A stretch of DNA of 5,068 nt from Chitinophagales bacterium (GTDB lineage Bacteria > Bacteroidota > Bacteroidia > Chitinophagales > Chitinophagaceae), in NCBI GenBank assembly GCA_015654495.1, contig JAATGW010000757.1:1-5068 (forward strand), in the 5' to 3' direction. Below the pieces are notes generated by a model, which saw only the letters and a program-made list of their open reading frames with translations, was not told the origin of the DNA and searched no databases. Below are positions 1-5,068 of this stretch, in pieces. The translations under genes were made by a program, and so were the position numbers. The number at the start of each line of letters is the position of its first letter. The stretch's first letter is position 1.

Positions 1-807
1 GAACTGGTAGAAAAATCACTGACCGAACTAAAAGCAACACAGGCCCAACTGGTTCAAGCAGAGAAGATGGCCTCCCTTGGAGAACTTACTGCCGGGATTG
101 CTCATGAAATACAGAACCCGTTAAATTTCGTCAATAATTTTTCTGAAATTAATAAGGAATTGGTCGCCGAGTTAAAGGAGGAATTAAAGAAAGCTAATTA
201 TGCAGAGGTTGAATTAATTGCCCGGGATATTGACGAAAATGAAGGTAAGATCAATCATCATGGCAAACGTGCAGATGCGATTGTAAAAGGAATGCTGCAA
301 CATAGCCGGATAAGCACTGGTTTAAAGGAACCCACGGATATAAATGCACTTGCTGATGAATACCTTCGACTCGCCTATCACGGATTAAGAGCCAGAGACA
401 AAACATTTAATGCAGCGATGAAAACGGATTTCGATCCCGGGGTTGGCATAGTTAACCTGATTCCGCAGGACATCGGAAGGGTTTTTCTCAATATCATCAA
501 CAATGCTTTTTATGCTGTAAATGAAAAGAAGGCAACAGCCCCTGCAGGATATGAACCACTTGTATCCGTCACTACAAAAAGGCTGGCTGATAAGATAATA
601 ATAAAGATCTCCGATAATGGCAATGGCATCCCAAAAAGCATCGTAGACAAGATCTTTAATCCTTTTTTTACAACAAAACCAACCGGACAGGGCACGGGAC
701 TCGGACTTTCATTATCTTATGATATTATAAAGGCGCATGGTGGAGAAATAAAAATAGAAACTACTGAAGGGGAGGGCTCGGAATTTCAATTAGTGCTGAA
801 CGTTTAA
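1..807 (+). CDS. Sensor histidine kinase, C-terminal part (5' end outside window)
   Basis: The frame is open from the first base, so the gene starts upstream; an internal ATG at 67 is not the start because the coiled-coil linker (ELVEKSLTELKATQAQLVQ) is read before it. The 268 visible residues form a complete transmitter core that autophosphorylates on histidine with ATP and passes phosphate to a response regulator. Counting from the Met at 67, the H-box GIAHEIQNP has His13 (codon 103-105). The ATPase domain has an N-box DIGRVFLNIINNAFYA (about 135-150), G1 DNGNGIP (183-189), F-box NPFFTTKP (198-205) and G2 GQGTGLGLSL (207-216). All key residues are present, so it should be active. The sensory part is not visible; the next gene is a close paralogue, but that does not prove a 7TMR-DISM sensor here. 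The gene ends two bases before the next frame opens, suggesting an operon. The response regulator partner is unknown. Confidence 0.93.
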   Translation, partial: ELVEKSLTELKATQAQLVQAEKMASLGELTAGIAHEIQNPLNFVNNFSEINKELVAELKEELKKANYAEVELIARDIDENEGKINHHGKRADAIVKGMLQHSRISTGLKEPTDINALADEYLRLAYHGLRARDKTFNAAMKTDFDPGVGIVNLIPQDIGRVFLNIINNAFYAVNEKKATAPAGYEPLVSVTTKRLADKIIIKISDNGNGIPKSIVDKIFNPFFTTKPTGQGTGLGLSLSYDIIKAHGGEIKIETTEGEGSEFQLVLNV

Positions 808-809
808 GG

Positions 810-3041
810 TTGAATTCAAACGAATCTGGCAAACCGAAACTGATAATAGTTGTGATCAAAAAAGGGCTCATCTTATGTATGTTTTTGTGTGCAGGCATAT
901 TTACGCATGCACAGGTAAAAACACTCCCTGTTTTTGAGATTACTAATGATACAAGCGGCATTTGGGTGCTTGATTCAACTTACTGGCAGATCCTGCCCGA
1001 CGGGCTGCAGTCGTTTACCATTGATAAAGTTCAGCACAGTCCACTTGAAGACAGTTTCCGTTTTATCTATTCCATCAGGAGAAAGGATCTGGATGATGCA
1101 TCTACTTTCTGGATCAGGTTCCGTTTCAGGAATGCAACACAGCATCAGGTTAAAGTCGCTCTTGGCAGTGGAGCTGATCGTGCGGATTTTTTTCTGATTG
1201 GAAAGCCTGATGGCATCCGGCATCTGAAGACTGGTTATAGTCTGCCAGCGGGTGAAAGATCAGGAATAAAATTATTAAACGAGATACCGATCGCAATTGA
1301 GCCGGGAGAAATACTAACGGTATACTACAAGCGATCCTCATACAAATCCGGCCTTCCGGAAGGATTCAGAGTGGAACTGAGGAATGCATATGATGTACTG
1401 GAAATGGGAATTGCTGAGTATGAAAAAAGATATTTTTCAGGTGAGCTTTTTACTGAATCTTTTTTTACAGGCTTTCTGCTTCTGGCCTGCGTATTTAATT
1501 TTTTCTTTTTCCTGGTTGCCAGGGAAAAAGTCTACCTGCACTTTTCATTGTTTCTCCTCTTTATCGGTGTTCCGGATAATTTTTATATCAGGCAGGTATT
1601 ATCACCAGCGAATCATACACTGAGGCTAATATTAAGCGAGAGCATTCTGCTCTCCTTCTTCTTTCTGATCCATTTTGTCAGGCAATATTTTAAAACAGCT
1701 GTATCCCTTCCCAGGTTGGATAAATGGATACAGATCGCAGCTGTTTTATTATTAGGGAACTTTCTCCTGAATATTTTTGTAATTGCGGATGGTGTGGATG
1801 CCGATTTTGTTACAGCTGTTTTGTTTATGTTGAATATGGTTTTGGTGAGCGTGGCCGTTATTCTGGTTGTACGTAAATCGGGTAGTTCCGGAAAATTTTT
1901 CCTTCTGGCTATTGCGCCTTTTCTTTTCTGCCTTACTTCACTGCTCCTGGTGCTGGTAATTTCGGCCATCCTGAATCAGGGCAAAATATTCAAACTGGAC
2001 AGTGTTCTTGAATGGGTTGAAACCTGGGGTGATCCGATTTCGAAAATCTCATTGGCCTGGGCGGTAGTTGTGTTTTCCTGGGCCTTATTCAGTAAATATA
2101 ATAGCCAGCGAAAAGAGATCGCCGCACAGGAGCTCGAAAAAGAGCGGTTAGCCAAGGAAGCTGAGATGGAAAGAAATAAGCTGATCGACGCACAAAAAAT
2201 AATACTGGAAGAACAGGTTGTACAAAGAACGGCTGAACTAAACAGGTCTCTTGAAAATCTGAAAGCCACCCAGGCACAGCTTATTCAGAAGGAAAAAATG
2301 GCTTCATTGGGAGAGTTAACAGCGGGCATTGCACATGAAATTCAGAACCCACTGAATTTTGTAAATAACTTTTCAGATATTAATGTTGAGCTGATTGACG
2401 AAATGGAAGAAGAATTAAAAGCTGGAAATAGCGAGGAGGCAATGTTTATCGCTTCTGATATCAGAAAAAACCTGGAAAAAATAAGCTCACATGGCGAACG
2501 TGCAGATGCGATTGTAAAAGGGATGCTGGAACATTCGAAGAATAATTCCGGGGAAAAGGAATTATGCGATATTAATAAACTGGTTGAAGAGAATTTTGCG
2601 CTCGCCTTACATAGTCAACGGGGCAGGAAGAAGGATTTCGAAGTTGAATTCAGGGAGAATTTTGATACCAGGTCGCCTAAAATGGAAATCATCCCTCAGG
2701 ATATTGGCCGGGTACTGCAGAATCTTTACAGCAATGCTTTTTATGCTGTATCAGAGAAAGCAATTGTTACGCCTGACTATAATCCGGAAATAACTGTAAC
2801 CACAGAAAAAAAGAATGGTATAGTTGCGATAACGGTAAGGGACAATGGAATTGGTATTCCGGCTCCGGTTTTGGACAGGATTTTTCAGCCCTTCTTTACG
2901 ACCAGGCCAACTGGAAAGGGTACCGGCCTTGGATTATCATTGTCCTACGACATTATTAAGGCGCATGGTGGCGAAATCAAAGTCAGCAGCATTGAAGGTG
3001 AAGGTTCTGAATTTGTGGTGACTCTTAATGGGAACGGGTGA
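810..3041 (+). CDS. 7TMR-DISM-type membrane sensor histidine kinase
   Basis: A complete 743-residue sensor kinase that probably reads an extracytoplasmic signal and phosphorylates an unseen response regulator. Numbering is from the TTG at 810. Residues 15-34 form a signal peptide with likely cleavage at THA|Q. Residues about 45-195 are a beta-rich outer domain (WIRFRFRN, ADFFLIGKPDG, LPAGER) resembling 7TMR-DISMED2. Seven hydrophobic segments lie near 216-237, 241-257, 272-290, 307-326, 332-354, 362-387 and 411-427. A coiled coil follows (432-495), then the H-box with His509, N-box Asn638/Asn642, G1 DNGIGIP (678-684), F-box QPFFTTRP (693-700) and G2 GKGTGLGLSL (702-711). The catalytic core is intact. 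The start is uncertain: TTG 810 is two bases after the previous stop, but GTG 852 gives a cleaner signal peptide (MIKKGLILCMFLCAG); neither has a good ribosome site. The kinase assignment is firm; the sensory domain name rests on recalled family features, and the ligand is unknown. Confidence 0.93.
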   Translation: MNSNESGKPKLIIVVIKKGLILCMFLCAGIFTHAQVKTLPVFEITNDTSGIWVLDSTYWQILPDGLQSFTIDKVQHSPLEDSFRFIYSIRRKDLDDASTFWIRFRFRNATQHQVKVALGSGADRADFFLIGKPDGIRHLKTGYSLPAGERSGIKLLNEIPIAIEPGEILTVYYKRSSYKSGLPEGFRVELRNAYDVLEMGIAEYEKRYFSGELFTESFFTGFLLLACVFNFFFFLVAREKVYLHFSLFLLFIGVPDNFYIRQVLSPANHTLRLILSESILLSFFFLIHFVRQYFKTAVSLPRLDKWIQIAAVLLLGNFLLNIFVIADGVDADFVTAVLFMLNMVLVSVAVILVVRKSGSSGKFFLLAIAPFLFCLTSLLLVLVISAILNQGKIFKLDSVLEWVETWGDPISKISLAWAVVVFSWALFSKYNSQRKEIAAQELEKERLAKEAEMERNKLIDAQKIILEEQVVQRTAELNRSLENLKATQAQLIQKEKMASLGELTAGIAHEIQNPLNFVNNFSDINVELIDEMEEELKAGNSEEAMFIASDIRKNLEKISSHGERADAIVKGMLEHSKNNSGEKELCDINKLVEENFALALHSQRGRKKDFEVEFRENFDTRSPKMEIIPQDIGRVLQNLYSNAFYAVSEKAIVTPDYNPEITVTTEKKNGIVAITVRDNGIGIPAPVLDRIFQPFFTTRPTGKGTGLGLSLSYDIIKAHGGEIKVSSIEGEGSEFVVTLNGNG

Positions 3042-3066
3042 AGGAGGGGAGAAACAGGAATTCGTA

Positions 3067-3088
3067 GGGACGTCATGCATGACGTCCC
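3067..3088. repeat. Perfect 22-bp palindrome
   Basis: The half-site GGGACGTCATG is followed directly by its exact reverse complement, giving 22 bp of uninterrupted palindrome, 25 bases after the stop of the large kinase gene. Recognisable kinase homology of the following fragment begins immediately on its right side (codon 3090), so it marks the 5' breakpoint of that pseudogene. It could be a REP-like mobile palindrome, a deletion or insertion scar, or a binding site. No T-run follows, so it is a poor intrinsic terminator. Confidence 0.85.
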
Positions 3089-3373
3089 AGAATACCAGCC
3101 GCAGGTATCAGTCGGCACAAAGAAAAAAGGCAACCAGGTCGAAATAAGGGTAAAGGATAAAGGCAATGGCATTCAGAAAAAAGTGATTGACAAAATCTTT
3201 CAACCGTTTTTTACTACCAAACCAACCGGACAGGGACCAGGATTGGGACTATCATTAGCTTATGATATTGTGAAAGCACATGGAGGTGAAATATCCGCAG
3301 GATCCTGCGGAAAACTAAACAGATCGAAGGCAAGGGATCAGAATTTATTACCACATTAAATGCAGATTTATGA
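3075..3373 (+). pseudogene. Histidine kinase 3' fragment, truncated and frameshifted
   Basis: This is a remnant of a third paralogous kinase. From codon 3090 it reads EYQPQVSVGTKKKGNQVEIR, aligning with the large kinase from Tyr657 onward, then KDKGNGIQ, FQPFFTTKPTGQGPGLGLSL and YDIVKAHGGEI. The whole dimerisation/H-box region and the N-box are missing, so it cannot be a kinase. The G1 motif is damaged (DNG to DKG) and G2 has GPG instead of GTG. After HGGEI the open frame runs into unrelated residues and stops at 3357-3359. The expected tail IEGKGSEFITTLNADL is found in another frame from 3323 and ends at TGA 3371-3373, so a frameshift lies between about 3293 and 3322. The open frame could start at an ATG inside the palindrome at 3075, but a 94-residue functional product seems unlikely. 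It shares an exact 17-bp match with gene 1 (676-692 and 3219-3235). Confidence 0.85.
3294..3311. repeat. Perfect 18-bp palindrome at the frameshift
   Basis: TCCGCAGGA is followed by its exact reverse complement. The palindrome sits where the kinase fragment leaves its correct reading frame, between the conserved HGGEI and the GKGSEF tail that continues in another frame. The sequence between these motifs does not resemble the same position in the two intact kinases, suggesting that the palindrome and some flanking bases were inserted or created during a rearrangement. Confidence 0.82.
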
Positions 3374-3406
3374 ACATTGATTTTGAGTTTGCAAATTGTT
3401 TTTTAT

Positions 3407-3460
3407 ACTTCTTACCTCTTATTTCTTACCTCTTACTTCTTACCTCATACCTCTTACTTC
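3407..3460. repeat. 7-bp tandem repeat, about 7.7 copies
   Basis: Consecutive heptamers read ACTTCTT, ACCTCTT, ATTTCTT, ACCTCTT, ACTTCTT, ACCTCAT, ACCTCTT, then a partial ACTTC. The repeat lies between the end of the first decayed kinase fragment and the first recognisable codon of the second. The same heptamers return at 4914-4934, and a variant ACTTCGT is doubled at 4824-4837 and 5010-5023, so it belongs to a repeat family of this genome. No coding or binding role can be read from it. Confidence 0.85.
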
Positions 3461-3465
3461 AAAAT

Positions 3466-3631
3466 CAGCCTTTTTTACCACCAAGCCTACCGGGTAGGGT
3501 ACCGGACCCGGTCTGTCCCTCTCTTATGAAAAATTGAAAGCGTATGGTGGGGTATTATTGTTAAAAATGTAGTCGGCGCGGGTGCGGAATTTTCGATTGT
3601 TATTCCGGTAATGTCTGAATCCAGCTCATGA
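3466..3631 (+). pseudogene. Second decayed histidine kinase 3' fragment
   Basis: A heavily mutated end of a fourth kinase gene. Starting right after the heptamer repeat, CAGCCT gives QP of an F-box; one T is missing from the following T-run, shifting the frame. From 3477 the sequence reads TTKPTG, an in-frame TAG (3495-3497), GTGPGLSLSYEKLKAYGG, then a second shift near 3549-3553, after which GIIVKNVVGAGAEFSIVIPV leads to TGA at 3629-3631. These are the F-box, G2 box and last strands of a GHKL ATPase domain. The tail (VGAGAEFSIVIP) differs from that of the two intact kinases, so the parent was a more distant relative. With two frameshifts and a stop it cannot make a functional domain. Everything upstream of the F-box is absent. 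Confidence 0.75.
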
Positions 3632-3714
3632 AAACCTGTTAACCAAATTAGGGGATTTAAAAGATGGGAAATTTAATCTTTCTTGCATTTGATTAAAGCC
3701 GTTCTTAAAACATC

Positions 3715-4509
3715 ATGTTATATTTTACGGGATATTTTCTCGCAGTTTTAATAGGGTTCTGCCTGGGGTTAATTGGCGGCGGGGGATCTATTCTTGTGAT
3801 ACCTGTGCTTGTGTTCTTTTTTGGAATCGATCCGGTTACTGCTACTACTTATTCTTTGTTTATTGTAGGTCTTACGGCATGCTGCGGTGCATTTGGCCAA
3901 TACCGCAATAACAATATCGACTACCCGAAATTGCTTCATTTTGGTATTGCTTCTGTACTTACATTATTTATCGTTCGCAGGTGGCTGATGAAACTGATAC
4001 CTGACATAATTTACCAATCAGACGACTTAGTCCTTACGAAGACATGGTTAATGATGCTTGTATTTTCATTGCTGATGTTAACGGCCGGTGTTAAAATGAT
4101 CAGGCAGGCAAAACTGAAAGCTCAGGAAGGCGTTGAACATCCGGGAAGGCTGCTGCTTCAGGGAGTGATAACCGGTGCAATTACAGGTTTTATTGGAATA
4201 GGTGGAGGTTTTATAATTGTTCCTTCCCTGGTTTTATTTGCAGGATTGCCTATGAAAAAAGCCATTGGTACAAGCCTGGTGATCATAACCTGTAACTGTG
4301 TGGTTGGTTTACTTAGCAATGCTGATCAGTTAAAGCTGCTGAATCTGCCTTTTCTTTTTACGTTTTGTGCCCTCGCCATTGCCGGCATTATTACGGGAAC
4401 CTGGTTTACAAAATATATTCCCGATGCTAATCTCAAACCCGTATTCGGATGGATCATCATTAGCATGAGTACACTGATCTTTATGCGGATTTTTCTTTAC
4501 CAGGGCTAA
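3715..4509 (+). CDS. TauE/SafE-family membrane permease (putative anion or sulfite exporter)
   Basis: A complete 264-residue inner-membrane protein, the usual length for the TauE/SafE (formerly DUF81/UPF0721) family, some members of which are linked to export of sulfite, sulfoacetate or related organosulfur anions. It shows the family's two-fold repeat: the first half has GFCLGLIGGGGSILVIPVLV (14-33) and DPVTATTYSLF (39-49); the second has ITGFIGIGGGFIIVPSLVLF (156-175) and MKKAIGTSLVI (180-190). About seven or eight hydrophobic segments are visible, with a charged loop near 128-146 joining the halves. The only good start is ATG 3715; there is no clear Shine-Dalgarno, as is common in Bacteroidota. 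TGCATTTG at 3684-3691 weakly resembles the group's TAnnTTTG -7 element, without a clear -33 partner. The last residues and stop lie in sequence resembling the downstream repeat family. Substrate is not predictable: no sulfur gene is nearby. Family assignment is strong, specific function is not. Confidence 0.92.
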   Translation: MLYFTGYFLAVLIGFCLGLIGGGGSILVIPVLVFFFGIDPVTATTYSLFIVGLTACCGAFGQYRNNNIDYPKLLHFGIASVLTLFIVRRWLMKLIPDIIYQSDDLVLTKTWLMMLVFSLLMLTAGVKMIRQAKLKAQEGVEHPGRLLLQGVITGAITGFIGIGGGFIIVPSLVLFAGLPMKKAIGTSLVIITCNCVVGLLSNADQLKLLNLPFLFTFCALAIAGIITGTWFTKYIPDANLKPVFGWIIISMSTLIFMRIFLYQG

Positions 4510-4519
4510 AACCCCACGC
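4500..4519 (+). repeat. Isolated module-like sequence overlapping the permease stop codon
   Basis: These 20 bases match the start of an array unit at 4750-4769 at 17 of 20 positions (CCAGGG-TAAAACCC-CGC pattern). They supply the last Gln-Gly codons and the TAA stop (4507-4509) of the permease. The match is short, so it could be a diverged repeat that reached the gene end or coincidence. Confidence 0.45.
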
Positions 4520-4546
4520 CGGTGACCTCGTTCTTCTTTCCCAGAG

Positions 4547-4717
4547 GCTAGCGCCCAATGGCATTAAGATCAAGCATGCCGAATTGAATACACGCCGGTA
4601 AGTCGGTGAGCCGGGAAATAATACAAGGGAAAATTCCCGGTTTGCTTTCCGACTCGCCGGCTTCCCGGCGCTGTCTTTAGTAAGATGTTCTTTAACTAAA
4701 TGACATTGGGCGATCGC
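4547..4717. repeat. Concentric imperfect palindrome, MITE- or REP-like element
   Basis: Two nested inverted repeats share one centre. The outer arms 4547-4565 and 4699-4717 match at 16 of 19 positions (core CGCCCAATG / CATTGGGCG). The inner arms 4593-4617 and 4646-4670 match at 20 of 25, and three of the five mismatches would be G-U pairs in RNA. A small GGGAA-AA-TTCCC stem lies at the middle (4627-4638). The spacers between outer and inner arms are 27 and 28 bases. No open frame of note lies inside. This symmetry suggests one folded unit, such as a non-autonomous mobile palindrome or a structured RNA. It is not a classical terminator, because no T-run follows. No target-site duplication is evident. 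Confidence 0.65.
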
Positions 4718-4746
4718 CCTGCGCTACAAGATTCACCGTTCCTACG
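4708..4746 (+). repeat. Truncated A-type unit of the downstream array
   Basis: It begins with the perfect 12-bp palindrome GGGCGATCGCCC (4708-4719), in the position of the first hairpin of an A unit. The 30 bases from 4717 to 4746 are the same as those at 4949-4978 and differ by one base from 4762-4791. It breaks off after the first half of the second hairpin and is followed two bases later by a complete A unit. Its first ten bases overlap the right outer arm of the concentric palindrome. Confidence 0.75.
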
Positions 4747-4748
4747 TT

Positions 4749-5068
4749 CCCAGGGTTAAAACCCTGCGCTACAAGATTCACCGTTCCTTCGGAACTGAAA
4801 AACCGCAATTGTATTGGCTGTTGACTTCGTACTTCGTACCCAGGGCTTCCGCCCCGGGCTATTATCTTACGTCCCTTCAGGACTAAGAAAACCCTACACT
4901 GTGTTGGCTGTTTATCTCTTACTTCTTACCTCATTCCCAGGGTTGACACCCTGCGCTACAAGATTCACCGTTCCTACGGAACTGAAAAACCAAATTGTAT
5001 TGGCTGTTGACTTCGTACTTCGTACCCAGGGCTTCCGCCCCGGGCTATTATCTTACGTCCCTTCAGGA
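4749..5068 (+). repeat. Alternating hairpin-unit array (A-B-A-B), open at window end
   Basis: Four units of about 90 bp follow each other: A1 4749-4838, B1 4839-4935, A2 4936-5024 and B2 5025-5068 (cut by the window). A1 plus the start of B1 (4749-4882) matches A2 plus B2 (4936-5068) at about 129 of 134 positions, a period of 187 bp. All units share one plan: CCCAGGG opening a first hairpin, a spacer, a second hairpin (GTTCCTTCGGAAC or GTTCCTACGGAAC in A, GTCCCTTCAGGAC in B), a GAAAACC-like stretch, TTGGCTGTT, and a few 7-bp repeats (ACTTCGT or ACTTCTT types). No convincing gene, tRNA or CRISPR is present. This stretch together with 4510-4748 is the only long gene-free region. The units look like a REP-like or structured-RNA family; whether they are transcribed or mobile is not visible. 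Confidence 0.82.

Noticed and set aside
1613..1969. 118-residue minus-strand open frame inside the large kinase, and similar antisense or shifted frames elsewhere
   Set aside because: They lie wholly within strongly supported coding sequence, show no recognisable domain and are shadows of the + strand genes.
1..3041. A response regulator or hybrid receiver domain
   Set aside because: Both kinases end a few residues after the ATPase domain, and no receiver (Asp-containing) domain is encoded in the window.
3075..3359. 94-residue open frame as a functional small ATP-binding protein
   Set aside because: It lacks the N-box and phosphoacceptor region, has damaged G1 and G2 motifs, and its last residues come from a frameshift.
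3489..3512. Inverted repeat ACCGGGT/ACCCGGT
   Set aside because: It falls on codons for the conserved PTG-GTG loop of the decayed ATPase domain and is explained by Gly/Pro/Thr codon composition.
4593..4670. Intrinsic terminator of the permease gene
   Set aside because: The hairpin has a long loop, lies about 85 bases after the stop and lacks a following T-run on either strand; a structural role is possible but terminator is not supported.
4708..5068. Possible CRISPR array
   Set aside because: Units are about 90 bp, of two alternating types with internal hairpins; the intervening sequence is itself repeated, so there are no unique spacers, and no cas genes are seen.
4749..5068. Reverse-strand peptide reading LKGRKIIARGGSPGYEV in B units
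   Set aside because: It is a short stretch produced by the repeat, with a stop soon after and no start or homology to a real protein that I can support.

Overview
The window looks like chromosomal DNA from a Bacteroidota bacterium, most likely near the Chitinophagaceae/Sphingobacteriia. This is inferred from moderate-to-low G+C, start codons without convincing Shine-Dalgarno sequences, the kinase signature ASLGELTAGIAHEIQNPLNFVNNF that is common in that group, a 7TMR-DISM histidine kinase with a typical '...HAQ' signal peptide end, and intergenic heptamer repeats of the ACTTCTT/ACCTCTT type. I cannot name a species.

Layout, all genes on the + strand. (1) Positions 1-807: the 3' part of a histidine kinase gene cut by the window edge, with an intact phosphoacceptor and ATPase domain. 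(2) 810-3041: a complete 743-residue sensor kinase with a signal peptide, a 7TMR-DISM-like sensory domain, seven membrane segments, a coiled coil and a catalytic core closely related to that of gene 1. (3) 3042-3631: a graveyard of two further kinase 3' ends. The first begins next to a perfect 22-bp palindrome and is frameshifted at a perfect 18-bp palindrome. The second is separated from the first by a 7-bp tandem repeat and has two frame changes plus an in-frame stop. (4) 3632-3714: a short spacer. (5) 3715-4509: a complete TauE/SafE-family membrane permease. (6) 4510-5068: no gene. It holds a concentric 171-bp imperfect palindrome and then an alternating array of ~90-bp hairpin-bearing units (A-B-A-B) that runs off the window.

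How it fits together: the two kinases are adjacent paralogues and may be co-transcribed. Together with the two decayed 3' ends they suggest repeated duplication and loss of kinase genes at one site. No response regulator is visible, so the partner is unknown. The permease has no sulfur-metabolism neighbour here and looks functionally independent. The genes are ordinary members of known families. What is least explained is the repeat material: palindromes at both breakpoints of a broken kinase, a heptamer shared between the kinase graveyard and the 3' array, and structured units whose hairpins persist while their sequence changes. I see no convincing new multi-gene system in this window.
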